Part shown: positions 46,285 to 55,732 of the stretch, one piece after another
Layout of the letters: the number at the start of each line of letters is the position of its first letter
Numbering within the stretch: the first letter of the stretch is position 1
Origin: an uncultured Saprospiraceae bacterium
GTDB taxonomy: Bacteria; Bacteroidota; Bacteroidia; Chitinophagales; Saprospiraceae
Assembly (NCBI GenBank): GCA_938016265.1
Contig: CALLWB010000007.1
Location: 44,191 to 108,190, forward strand
Length of the DNA: 64,000 nt
Direction of reading: 5' to 3'
Position numbers and translations under genes: made by a program
Notes under the pieces: model-generated
Database searches by the model: none
Told to the model about the DNA's origin: nothing
Seen by the model: the letters and a program-made list of their open reading frames with translations, nothing else

Positions 46285-49200
46285 ATGAAACACAAGCCTT
46301 TAGATAAAAAAAAGGAAAATAATAGTACAGCCAATGCAGAACAGCAAGAACAAACCAATCAATCAGATGGAACAAAAAGGTTAACCCCTCCTACATTTAA
46401 CGTTTCGGCTTCCGTTTCTCCTCAAAAAGAGGAAGAGGAAGAAAAAGTAGCCCAAGAAAAAGAAAAAAACAATTCTGGGTTTGCAGATGCTGGAAGCCCT
46501 GAAACCCCTCCAGCAGATAATAACGCTGGTCTATCCTCCTTTCAGTTAAGGACAACCACTACGTCTAATAATCCTAATAGTCAAAAATCAGGAAACCACC
46601 CCTATCAATTGAATAACGCTCCTTCTGGAAACAATAAAATACCGGAGGAAGTGCAAAGCAAAATGGAAAATGTATTCCAAGCAGATTTTTCAGAGGTCAA
46701 TATTCAACAGAATTCAGAAGAAGCAAAAAACATGGGAGCCTATGCTTTTACAAAAGGCAACGAAATTCACTTCGCTGCCGGGCAATATAACCCAGAAAGT
46801 GAAGAAGGGCAAGAACTGCTCGGCCATGAGTTATCGCATGTGGTACAACAACGTGATGGAGACGTAAAACCAACGACCCAAGAAGAAGGAATGCCCGTAA
46901 ATGAGGATGCTACCTTAGAAAAAGAAGCGGACGACATGGGCAAAAAGGCTGCAAAAGGAACACCCCCGTCTGGAGGCAATCCAAACCCGGGAACCAACAA
47001 TTCGGCTAAGTCCAACCTAACTATCCAAAAGAAAGATAAAGGGGATGGCCAATTCCTCGATACCGAACTACGACTCGAAATTGAAAAAGAAACAGGGGCC
47101 GACCTAGGGCTTGTTCGAGTACGCACCGACCAGACTGCAAGAAATGTCTGCGAAACGTTTGGTAAAGATATTCATGTTGATGGGTTTAATATTTATATCA
47201 ATACCAAAAAGATAAATCTTAAAAAGGCAGAAGGAAAGAATGCCTTGCGTGCAGCTGTTTTAGAAATTGTAGCTCTAAAAAACCCAACTGCAGAGAGCAA
47301 TCAAATAGAACATACGTATCAAGTTACAATAGATGAGATGCGCGCAAAAATGAAAAAGAAGACAGGAGAGGCGGCAATATGGTGCTATGAAAAAATGCAC
47401 GCAATGACTCCTGAAGCCAGGGACCGTATGCTACAAGAACATCCCTCTTTAATAGCTAATATTTTAGAAAAACTTCCTATAGAGTTTCAGCAAAAACAGG
47501 ATTTCGGATTTCAAGATGGTATTCAAACGGATTTTGCTAAATCTGAAGGAAACTATACAACCGCAGACGGGGGACCAAATTATGCGCTTTCTATTCTGAC
47601 AGATAAAACGACATGGGAAGATCAAGAAATGTTAGGACTAGCACTTAGTATTCTTGCCCAAGCAAGCTTGGCCACCAATGAACAACTGAAAACGGAAGTG
47701 TTAAGAATAATTGAAGCATATTATACAGAACCTAGTCTTAATACCCTTGCCAATCATGGTTTTACTCTAAATGGTGGTCGAATTACTTACACTCCAGTCG
47801 AATCTACTCAATTGTATAACCCAGAAGATAACAAGGAAGGGGTCTTCTCTGGATATGGCTACAATGCGGTAAAAAAAGATGCTAACAAATACATAGAAAC
47901 AGAAAATCGATATGTCGATATAAAATTAGAAGAAGCAAAAACTAAACTTGCTGAAGCGAATGCATCCGGGGTGTCAGGAAATGACTTAGCCGCTTATCAG
48001 GAGGACGTTCGAATTCTTCAAATGCTAGTGGATCAGTCTAAAAACCCTTCTGGTGTTGATGCTGCGCTACATCTTAAAACAGAATCTAAGAAAAAACTCA
48101 CCTTTACTGAACTTTCGTTGTACGAACTTCAGGACACCAACCTCTTTGGCGGACATGTTGCAGGTTTGCGAGTGGCCCAACCAGAAAATGCAGCCGATTC
48201 AAGGATTACTTATCATGCGAATGCTAACGAAGGTATTGCTCGTTTATTGGCAGCGTCTATTCCTTTTGATAGTATCAATTATCCTGCAACAGACTATGTA
48301 TTCCGCACAGGAGGAGGTTTTTTTAATGGAATTGACTTAAAACTAAATTGGGAACCCAGAGGAAAAGGAAAAGATAAAAAAGACGACAATGAACTTAGTA
48401 AAGGAGGCTTAGTCGCAAGTATTGATAGTCTGGAATTTAATAACCTGCGTCAAATATTCCCTGATGTAACTTACGGGATTGGGAAAATAGCGTTGCAAGG
48501 ATTGAAAATTGATTTGCAGCAAACAATGGGCACTATCGAAAATTTAGATGGTGGGGAAGAAATCATGACCAGGCTAACCAGCGCCCTCACCAATATGAGT
48601 TCCATGCTGACAGTAATCATTATGTCAGTAATGGATCAAATGAGTCCAGACCCTGCCAGCAATCCGACAGAAGATTTAAAACAACTCCTTACCGAAGATT
48701 TTTACGATGGTTTGGACTTAGGCCTTTCTTTTGCCAGCTTAGATATTAGCAATTTTTTCTCTACAAGTCAAGGAAAAATAGGCGACATTAACGCAGGAGC
48801 GACCGATATTAACGTAAAATCCAACTCGGCAGAAGGCAGTGAATCGAGTGATACGAATCGGGTCGAATTGATGAAAGAGCGTAGCAATTTGGCAGAGGCC
48901 AAAGGTAAACGCGATAAGAAAAAACAAGAACGCCACAAATTTGATGATGACATCCTTGCTTCCGAAAAACGTATTGATGAGTTAGAAGGTGAAATAAAAT
49001 CTGCAGATGCTGACAATTCTTTTTCTTTTGATATGAAATCGGAAAGCTTGAAGCTCGAGAATGCACAGTTGGTAGATGCATTGGTTAAAAGCTCCTTCGC
49101 TGCTACATTAGAGCCTTACGGATTGAAAGGGATAGAAGGCTTAGGTAATCTTTCTATTGATGGAGGAGTGAGCATGAAGTCCCAACTCTCCGGAGAAGGA

Positions 49201-52200
49201 ACAACAGGCACGGTGATCGGAATTTCTCAATTGTCTGTTCCTTCGCTTACGAGTCCTAAATTCCATTTTGATAACGGCGCTTATTCGATTCTAGGTGATA
49301 ATTTCACAACTTCAACATTGAAAGTAGATCTGGATATACTGGTTAGAGACCAGGCAGCCGGTCAAAAAAATGGAGACATTACCATTGATAAAATTTTAGT
49401 AAATAGTGTCGACATCGCTGAACTAGGAATGGATGCTGTACACCTACAGAAAAAATCCGATCCAGAAAACCCATTAAAACTTACCGGAAAATCGGCATTA
49501 AAAGGGCTAAGCATTAAAAACTTAGAAGTAGCCCCAGTTAATGGAGAGTATACAGTAGATTCGGGTAGCCTAGCTATTCATGCTAATTCTTTTGAAACTA
49601 ACTCAATTTCCAAATATATTGACGACGATTTCAAGTCAGGTAAAGGTTGGTTCTGGATTTCGGGTATTGATATGAATAAGAGCCGTACCGAAATCGCCCC
49701 AACAGCTGATGGGAAAGGGCAAATTGTAGATAAAACAAGCCTCTCCCTTGGAACAGGAGACGGCGAAGGGAAAGCAGGTGATATCAACGCTAATGGCGTA
49801 TCTGGAGGCATGAACGTCAATTCATTTAATGTGGACTATTCCAATGTTCGAGAAACTGAACTCGGAGAAAATGATACGATCCTCGAAACAGGAAATAACC
49901 ATGACCTTGTAGACATCAATTTCGACTTAGGTAGTATTAACCTAAAAAAGTTGGCACTCAAAAACGATAGTGTAGAAGTAAGAACCTTCAAAACCAAAGA
50001 AAACACCAATAATGGGAACGTTGACTTGACAGGAGTTACCGGCAAAATGCAAATCAAACAGATACCTGATCCCAAAAACCCAGGACAATCGAAAATTGAA
50101 TACATTGACGTCAAATCGCTCAAGGCGAATGCCGTTGATGGGAGCAATATTAAAGTAATAAAAGATGGGACGCCTTACACAATTAGTGGCCCAGCGCATC
50201 TTGATGGCTTCGAGTTGCAAGACATGAGGTTGGATGCTGAAATGGCTCCAAAAATAGTACCCGGTGGCTCAGTCAGCTTGCAAAACTTAGACATCAATCA
50301 ATTCAATATTGGGAAATTAGCAGGTTTTGAAAATATTAATGCTGGCTTAATTAAAGTTGGTCGACTTACTGGAAAGGATGGTGAGGGCGATGGCGGAGGC
50401 TATAGCTATGAGGTAAATGACTTAGGCATTGATCAAGTCATTGGTGTTGACAAAGAAAAGAATGCAACTTCTGGCATGACCGCAGAACTTGGAGCAGGAA
50501 CGGACATCAAAGGAGAATACATGGACAATGGTTTATTAAAAACCAAGGTGGATATTCCAAAACGCTTAGCGCTACCAAACATCTCCATTGTTACAGAAGA
50601 TGGCAGTTGGATCCATTCGTATGCAAATGATGAGGTGTACCTTGACAACCTTTCTGTAGATGCACAAGTCAAGATGAACCCGGACAATCCTAAGGAGATA
50701 GAGTATGTGAATATCACTTCCCTTAGCTTAGAAAAACTAAGTGCTGCCGGATTAGTAATCAAAACAGAATTTAAAGGTACCAAAGTAGATGTACGATTGC
50801 CAAAGGACTTACCTGCAACGATTAAGAACCTAACTATGGAAGATTTCCATTATGACATGAAATCTAAAGTAATGACTGGTGAAGCAAATAGCGAAGAAAT
50901 ATTTGCGCAAAACATAGGACTAGAATTGAAGCAAGGCGTTAAAGATTATATAAAAATGACGCCGTCCTTATCCGCTTCCTCCTTCCATTTTGAAGCTTTC
51001 GAAGATGGTTCTAAAGAAATAGACTTGGCCAACCCAAAAACGTGGATGGACCATGCTCAATACGATGATTATAATGGAAACAATGGCCAACTTGATCCTT
51101 ACTTAGAAGAAGGCCAAGAGAGAAGTAACAGGGTCTTTGCTGATGGATACTACTTGAACTTTGATGATGCAGAAGGCAGTCAAGCAGATCCATTATTCCA
51201 AGCAGGAAATGTCCACGTAAACCTACCTGGCGAAAATGGAAAAGAAGGAACCTCCACCATAATTAGCGACCCTAAGCTTGGTCGAGTGGTTATCAAGGGG
51301 CATCTAGCCGGAAGTTCTGTATCTCAGGAAGACCTGCGATTTAACAACCTTGTACTAGGAGGACAAGTCGATGGAGATTTGAAGATTTCTCAAAGAGCGC
51401 ATGATTTTGCTAATAAAGAATTGGGTGTTGATAAAGACATGGCACAAGCTACCATTATCGAAGCACCAAATGGCACCATAAATGTTCACGAAGCAGATAT
51501 AGAAATTCGACGCGACTACCTCAAGTCAGACCATGAAAAAACGGAAGAACATAATGCACAGCAAGGACTAACAGGCGATTATGGCTTCCTTGATGGAGCA
51601 AGCGGCATGGTTACGATAAACCTTTTTGGGGAAGATATTACTTTAAGTGCTACACAACTCCATTCAACAGAGCAAAACAATCCAGATGCCGCCTACGTGG
51701 ATTTAGAGCAGTTTGTAAGTCAGCTTGCCACTGTTTGGGACAATAACACCAGCGAGTGGGATGGTTCCAACTGGGCAATTGGCGATTTAAACATAAAACA
51801 AGATGATGGAGCGTTGAAGCTTAATGTTCAAGAGGTTCTAAACCAATACTTATTTACGTTGATACGTACTGTTGAAACCAATGATGTTTATTCTTTCAAT
51901 GATAGGAATTGGGTGAAATTATCTAAATTAGTAGATACTTTAATTAATGATCAATCGCCAGATACTAAATTAGAAGCAGCGAAAATACCTTCTGAATCTT
52001 CTTGGTATGATCCATTAGTCGAAAACCACGTAGATAAAATTGTAAGAGATATTTATACACAAATACATGGTGAAATGAATCCGCAGATTTCAATGGACAT
52101 GAATATCGATTTAGAGGGAATGACTCCAGAACAGAAAGGATTGCTCGAATTCATGGGTGATGGTAATGGCGGAGAAGGTGATCAAATGCGCTTTAAATTG

Positions 52201-52494
52201 AAAGGCGGTATGGATCAAACGATGCAAAACGGTCGTAAGAAATTTGGCCCGCAGGGTACTTTCACCGATGTTCATATTCCCTACTTCAAAAAACAGATGA
52301 TTGACGAAGAAAAGAAACAAATGAACGGAGAAGTCGAAGTTGATGGTATTGATATTGATGAGATTTCCCTTGGAGCGGATTATATGACAAATAGATTCGA
52401 AATAACGTCCCCTTATGTAAAAGCAAAAGCGAAAGGTTTATCAATAAATGGATTAAAGCTAATTAAACGAATAGAAGAAGCAGATGCAAAATAA
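46285..52494 (+). CDS. Giant DUF4157-containing protein with beta-rich repeats
   Basis: 2069 residues with no signal peptide. Residues 1-117 are disordered (Glu/Lys, Pro, Asn-rich, with LTPPTFNVSAS). A DUF4157 domain (118-190) has the metalloprotease-like GHELSHVVQQ with HELSH at 181-185, then the usual LEKEADDMGKKA tail. A second stretch (about 256-332) aligns with DUF4157 (LRLEIEKETGADLGLVRVRTD) but has LEIVALK where HExxH should be. Residues about 335-600 are helical; 859-909 form a coiled coil; about 605-2069 is repetitive short-strand sequence (LxxLxI, GxVxI types) reminiscent of AsmA-like or beta-solenoid proteins. DUF4157 is known from cargo and companions of contractile injection systems; the rest is not recognised. 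The stop overlaps the next start by 11 bp. Confidence 0.85.
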   Translation: MKHKPLDKKKENNSTANAEQQEQTNQSDGTKRLTPPTFNVSASVSPQKEEEEEKVAQEKEKNNSGFADAGSPETPPADNNAGLSSFQLRTTTTSNNPNSQKSGNHPYQLNNAPSGNNKIPEEVQSKMENVFQADFSEVNIQQNSEEAKNMGAYAFTKGNEIHFAAGQYNPESEEGQELLGHELSHVVQQRDGDVKPTTQEEGMPVNEDATLEKEADDMGKKAAKGTPPSGGNPNPGTNNSAKSNLTIQKKDKGDGQFLDTELRLEIEKETGADLGLVRVRTDQTARNVCETFGKDIHVDGFNIYINTKKINLKKAEGKNALRAAVLEIVALKNPTAESNQIEHTYQVTIDEMRAKMKKKTGEAAIWCYEKMHAMTPEARDRMLQEHPSLIANILEKLPIEFQQKQDFGFQDGIQTDFAKSEGNYTTADGGPNYALSILTDKTTWEDQEMLGLALSILAQASLATNEQLKTEVLRIIEAYYTEPSLNTLANHGFTLNGGRITYTPVESTQLYNPEDNKEGVFSGYGYNAVKKDANKYIETENRYVDIKLEEAKTKLAEANASGVSGNDLAAYQEDVRILQMLVDQSKNPSGVDAALHLKTESKKKLTFTELSLYELQDTNLFGGHVAGLRVAQPENAADSRITYHANANEGIARLLAASIPFDSINYPATDYVFRTGGGFFNGIDLKLNWEPRGKGKDKKDDNELSKGGLVASIDSLEFNNLRQIFPDVTYGIGKIALQGLKIDLQQTMGTIENLDGGEEIMTRLTSALTNMSSMLTVIIMSVMDQMSPDPASNPTEDLKQLLTEDFYDGLDLGLSFASLDISNFFSTSQGKIGDINAGATDINVKSNSAEGSESSDTNRVELMKERSNLAEAKGKRDKKKQERHKFDDDILASEKRIDELEGEIKSADADNSFSFDMKSESLKLENAQLVDALVKSSFAATLEPYGLKGIEGLGNLSIDGGVSMKSQLSGEGTTGTVIGISQLSVPSLTSPKFHFDNGAYSILGDNFTTSTLKVDLDILVRDQAAGQKNGDITIDKILVNSVDIAELGMDAVHLQKKSDPENPLKLTGKSALKGLSIKNLEVAPVNGEYTVDSGSLAIHANSFETNSISKYIDDDFKSGKGWFWISGIDMNKSRTEIAPTADGKGQIVDKTSLSLGTGDGEGKAGDINANGVSGGMNVNSFNVDYSNVRETELGENDTILETGNNHDLVDINFDLGSINLKKLALKNDSVEVRTFKTKENTNNGNVDLTGVTGKMQIKQIPDPKNPGQSKIEYIDVKSLKANAVDGSNIKVIKDGTPYTISGPAHLDGFELQDMRLDAEMAPKIVPGGSVSLQNLDINQFNIGKLAGFENINAGLIKVGRLTGKDGEGDGGGYSYEVNDLGIDQVIGVDKEKNATSGMTAELGAGTDIKGEYMDNGLLKTKVDIPKRLALPNISIVTEDGSWIHSYANDEVYLDNLSVDAQVKMNPDNPKEIEYVNITSLSLEKLSAAGLVIKTEFKGTKVDVRLPKDLPATIKNLTMEDFHYDMKSKVMTGEANSEEIFAQNIGLELKQGVKDYIKMTPSLSASSFHFEAFEDGSKEIDLANPKTWMDHAQYDDYNGNNGQLDPYLEEGQERSNRVFADGYYLNFDDAEGSQADPLFQAGNVHVNLPGENGKEGTSTIISDPKLGRVVIKGHLAGSSVSQEDLRFNNLVLGGQVDGDLKISQRAHDFANKELGVDKDMAQATIIEAPNGTINVHEADIEIRRDYLKSDHEKTEEHNAQQGLTGDYGFLDGASGMVTINLFGEDITLSATQLHSTEQNNPDAAYVDLEQFVSQLATVWDNNTSEWDGSNWAIGDLNIKQDDGALKLNVQEVLNQYLFTLIRTVETNDVYSFNDRNWVKLSKLVDTLINDQSPDTKLEAAKIPSESSWYDPLVENHVDKIVRDIYTQIHGEMNPQISMDMNIDLEGMTPEQKGLLEFMGDGNGGEGDQMRFKLKGGMDQTMQNGRKKFGPQGTFTDVHIPYFKKQMIDEEKKQMNGEVEVDGIDIDEISLGADYMTNRFEITSPYVKAKAKGLSINGLKLIKRIEEADAK

Positions 52495-52975
52495 ACGCTT
52501 AACAGGCATCTTAATAACTTCTATCCTAAGTTGTTTATTGCTGGCAGTACCTTATCTGACTGATACAAAACCAGGTGAAAACTGGACGACTCTTTTTGGT
52601 TTTTTGCAGCATCAACTTGACGACCAAATATATTGGTTGATCTTCTTATATACCTTTTCAATACTTTTGCCCGTCATCCTCTTATTGTTGTCTTTGTTTA
52701 TCAGACTTCCCTTTAACACATTTACTCGAATTTTATTTGTCTGTTTAGGAATCGTTCCAGGTTCAGCTGTTTTATTGTCTGTCTTCGCACTAATTCCCCT
52801 TTATTCGCCAGAGGATCTCTTATTGACCTTTTATCTAATCCCTGCCTGGTTGGTCTTCGGAATGGTTTGGTGCTTTGCCTTAGCTCGAAGTAAAGTAAAT
52901 TGGTTTTCCTCCTTTTTCCAAAATGATACCTTACAGGAGGTAACTGATGTATTGGACAAGGGGCTACGAAAATAA
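52484..52975 (+). CDS. Small four-helix membrane protein coupled to the giant gene
   Basis: 163 residues with four predicted membrane helices (about 7-26, 49-72, 80-105 and 112-135) and a hydrophilic C-terminus (QNDTLQEVTDVLDKGLRK). Its ATG at 52484 lies 11 bp before the end of the giant DUF4157 gene, so translation should be coupled. No family is recognised. It may anchor, export or neutralise the giant protein; context is the only evidence. Its 3' end converges on the EEP gene with a 32-bp gap. Confidence 0.75.
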   Translation: MQNKRLTGILITSILSCLLLAVPYLTDTKPGENWTTLFGFLQHQLDDQIYWLIFLYTFSILLPVILLLLSLFIRLPFNTFTRILFVCLGIVPGSAVLLSVFALIPLYSPEDLLLTFYLIPAWLVFGMVWCFALARSKVNWFSSFFQNDTLQEVTDVLDKGLRK

Positions 52976-53007
52976 TTACTTTCTTATAATGAAAAGATGG
53001 TGCTATT

Positions 53008-53886
53008 TCAGTGCAATCTAAATTCGACCTCCAGTGGAAAGTGATCAGAGAGACCAAGTCCATTTTTGCCTGTATTTCTGTTTTCTACTGTCGGGTCCCA
53101 ATCTTTCCCGATAAGGGTAATTTCCTTATGTAGCTGTTGAATAGCTGCCCCATTTCTCCTAAGTAGAATATAGTCAATGATAGTCGTTTGTTGCCAATTA
53201 CTATGTCTTCTCTGACCATGGAGTGGTGTGTCTTCCGCATCCAAAATACGAAGCATATCCTGATAGTCTGTCGGATTAGAAGCGCTGCAATTCATATCGC
53301 CTGCAATAATTTGAGGGACGCCGTCCTCTTGAAATGGCTTCAGCAGTCCATCATAAATCATCTGAAATTGATGTCTGTTGATTGGAGCTGGATTGCCATT
53401 GGTGTGTGTGCCGACAATCTGAAACTTGTGGCCTTGATGTTTTCCTTCCAGGAGGATGGCCCCTTTCCGGGCATAACAATCCCAACTATCACATTGATCA
53501 AATTTTACGGTTCCTTTTTGAGTGAGGGGTTGGTTGCTGAGTACCCAAATACCGCTGTTGGTTTTGAGGGACAGCCATTTTCTATTTGCGGGCCCATATT
53601 CGTAGGCAAATTTTTCGGATAGCCCGTGCCTCAGGATTCGGCGTATTTTCCTTTTGAACGCTTCTTGAAAAACGATGATGTCGTCGTCTCTTCGCAGCAG
53701 TTCTTCAACAATGGATCGTGCGCGCTTTGCTTTTTTGCTTTTTTGATAGATAACATGCGGCAACATATAAATATTCCAGGATAGAATTTTCAGGGTATTG
53801 TCCTTGGGAATACTGTCCTGCTGTGAGCATGCAGATGCGCAATTCGCAAGTAAAAAAAAGGAAATTAATAGAAAAATATATTTCAT
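53008..53886 (-). CDS. Secreted endonuclease/exonuclease/phosphatase-fold lipoprotein, sphingomyelinase-like
   Basis: 292 residues. The signal peptide has a lipobox-like LLANC (Cys16). The EEP fold is complete: SWNIYMLP, VFQEAF with the metal-binding Glu, GTHTNG, GDMNCS, IIDYILLR and the closing LSDHFPLEVEF with catalytic Asp/His. The short GTHTNG and overall spacing resemble bacterial neutral sphingomyelinases and related phosphodiesterases more than DNA repair nucleases. Host lipid or nucleic acid substrates cannot be told apart by sequence alone. A decayed copy of its 3' end lies at 45864-46065, on the far side of the DUF4157 module. Confidence 0.87.
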   Translation of the reverse strand: MKYIFLLISFFLLANCASACSQQDSIPKDNTLKILSWNIYMLPHVIYQKSKKAKRARSIVEELLRRDDDIIVFQEAFKRKIRRILRHGLSEKFAYEYGPANRKWLSLKTNSGIWVLSNQPLTQKGTVKFDQCDSWDCYARKGAILLEGKHQGHKFQIVGTHTNGNPAPINRHQFQMIYDGLLKPFQEDGVPQIIAGDMNCSASNPTDYQDMLRILDAEDTPLHGQRRHSNWQQTTIIDYILLRRNGAAIQQLHKEITLIGKDWDPTVENRNTGKNGLGLSDHFPLEVEFRLH

Positions 53887-54028
53887 TAAGTGAAGGGGTC
53901 TCTTGCAGTAAATTTAACGTTTTTAGGGAAGAAATTTATCCTAATCAGTTAAAATGTTGATGTGAAGAGATTCCAATGTTGATGTAGTGATGTCGCCAGC
54001 CTGCTAAACTAAGTAGAACAAAGGTATG

Positions 54029-54091
54029 CCGTCCCTACAGGACGAACGACCGCAAGATTATTAATCATTCCTAAGCGTCCTGAAGGGACGG
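54029..54091. repeat. REP-like inverted palindrome pair
   Basis: CCGTCCCTACAGGACG at 54029-54044 and CGTCCTGAAGGGACGG at 54076-54091 are inverted copies with one mismatch (15 of 16), separated by 31 bases. Each arm is itself nearly palindromic (CGTCC and GGACG). This GC-rich motif in an AT-rich gap resembles the REP elements that RAYT transposases spread in Bacteroidota. No transposase gene is nearby. Confidence 0.65.
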
Positions 54092-54415
54092 TAGACAGAA
54101 TTGCTTATTCTTCGTGTTTCTCCCTGGAATATATTCACAATCATAAAACGACTTTTCCATACCAAACCAAATATCCAAATCCATCAATAAACGGTGATAC
54201 ATTCCAATAAATCAACCAACAAATACCCCGAAAAACACGGATAAAAATTTATTTAAATTTTAACACTCCTAGGGGAACAAACTTTGTTAAAATGGCGTTA
54301 TTAGATTGAATATGTATTTATTTTAAAAATTCAACTACGATGCGACGCTAAAAATCAACCGCCATAATTCAGACACCCAAAGGTTATTTAAATCTAAGCG
54401 CACGTCAACTCGTAG

Positions 54416-54613
54416 TCAATCTTTATTCCGGCAGATTTATTCCATTATGTCATTTCTACACCGGAAAACACCTACACACACTGGTACGAAGTCGCCAAAT
54501 TTTAATCAAAAGGCTAAGTGATTAATATTGGTAACTAAGAAGCTAATGCTTCGGTAAAAGTAGGAATTCACGAAGGTGAATATGACTTTTATTTTAAGAT
54601 GATTTTGTCATGA
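54416..54613 (+). pseudogene. Decayed gene upstream of a small membrane protein
   Basis: One frame, read through three TAA stops, gives FIPADLFHYVISTP, YTHWYEVAKF and, after the stops, ASVKVGIHEGEYDFYFKMIL. It ends in a TGA that overlaps the next gene's ATG as ATGA (54610-54613), a normal junction for coupled genes. The continuous protein-like frame plus the junction suggests a real upstream gene that has been broken. Frames further upstream (54360-54410) also look coding-like but out of register. Family not recognised. Confidence 0.4.
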
Positions 54614-54909
54614 AAACGATCCACCCATTCATCCGTGGGCTCTTGTTATTGAGCCTCCTCCTGGCGTATGTTAATGTGGCTCTGGTATCTCTGCCCCTGG
54701 CGGATTTTTACAGCAGATTTCTGGAACTTTCATTATATACGACAATTGTTCTTACTGTTCTAGGCACCTTCTACATGCTTCACTTTTTATTGGAGTTTGG
54801 AGAGGCGCAGCATTACGATTTGACGAACAGTTTTTTTCTGTTTATTCCTGTTTTTAATGTAGCAGGATTGATCTGGTTCTTCTATTTGTTTATTGCAAAT
54901 ATTAGTTAG
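54610..54909 (+). CDS. Small three-helix membrane protein
   Basis: 99 residues with three predicted membrane helices (about 8-28, 38-60 and 77-97) and little hydrophilic sequence. The ATG overlaps the stop of a decayed upstream frame. No family recognised, and no motif is visible beyond the hydrophobic pattern. The neighbour on the right, DUF4230, is in the opposite direction and ends 37 bp away. Confidence 0.55.
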   Translation: MKTIHPFIRGLLLLSLLLAYVNVALVSLPLADFYSRFLELSLYTTIVLTVLGTFYMLHFLLEFGEAQHYDLTNSFFLFIPVFNVAGLIWFFYLFIANIS

Positions 54910-54945
54910 TAATCCCTTGTTTGGAGCATAGATTCCATACTCCTC

Positions 54946-55548
54946 TCAATTCAATAGCTCATCCGGTTTTTTTGCTTGATACTCAACAGTCCAGCCTGCT
55001 TGTTTGGCCATTACTCCGATGAGATCATCTATTTGAGTGGCCTGTTTTTCTGCTGCGTCAAACAACGTCCCGCTCATTGCCTTTTTTTGGATGTGTTCTT
55101 TTGCTTTTTTGTTTATCGCGGTTAGTTCTGCGGGCTTGAAACTGTTGAAAGTGCCTTCTGTCAGGTCGTAGTAGCTAATGTCTGTATCAATGTACAACAC
55201 TTCTGGCCCTGCATTTTTCTTGATGATCATCCGTTTCTCTTCGGGCAGCATTTCAAATTCATATTTAGAAAGATCATACCCTACAGCGACTTTTGCTTTC
55301 ACTTTTACCAAGGCTTTTTTCCGGAAGAGTCCGATATCCTGCCAGTAGTAATCTTTGTGGCTGTAAACGTCGGAGAACTCCCCTTCTACAGTGACTAGTT
55401 TGCAAACGGTTTTTACTCTTTCGAGTAATACGTTTGATTGTTGTTCTACCTTCAAACTGGTGTCCCAGGTGAGGGCGCTTTTCATACCAAAATAAGCCCC
55501 AACACCAAGCACTGCTAAAATCAGAAATCTGAATAGGTTCTTTTTCAT
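54946..55548 (-). CDS. DUF4230 protein
   Basis: 200 residues from the ATG at 55548; an upstream ATG at 55584 would add 12 residues in front of the membrane anchor. One N-terminal helix (NLFRFLILAVLGVGAYFGM) anchors a periplasmic domain with the DUF4230 pattern: ERVKTVCKLVTVEGEFSDVY, the KKALVKVKAKVAVGYDLSKYEFE block and MIIKKNAGPEVLYIDTDI. The family is widespread with unknown function. Its C-terminal helices QIDDLIGVMAKQAGWTVEYQ are typical. Confidence 0.85.
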   Translation of the reverse strand: MKKNLFRFLILAVLGVGAYFGMKSALTWDTSLKVEQQSNVLLERVKTVCKLVTVEGEFSDVYSHKDYYWQDIGLFRKKALVKVKAKVAVGYDLSKYEFEMLPEEKRMIIKKNAGPEVLYIDTDISYYDLTEGTFNSFKPAELTAINKKAKEHIQKKAMSGTLFDAAEKQATQIDDLIGVMAKQAGWTVEYQAKKPDELLN

Positions 55549-55732
55549 AGGGCATAATTTAGGATAAAGATTATTGAATTGCAAGTTTATTCGACGTAGC
55601 AGGCCTCATTTTGTTGGCACAAAACTGATAGTAGATGGTAGAGAAATTGGTGCTTAACGCGCTGTTTTGCCTTGGCAAAACCATTGATATTTTACTCTGT
55701 TGAAGCAGGCCCAGCAAAACGAGTCATTCTAC

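Noticed and set aside
46285..52494. Contractile injection system locus
   Set aside because: Only the DUF4157 hallmark is present; no sheath, tube, baseplate, spike or AAA gene was found on either strand within the window.
54092..54360. Additional gene in the gap after the EEP gene
   Set aside because: Frames are short and interrupted, and codon character is weak apart from the decayed frame from 54416.
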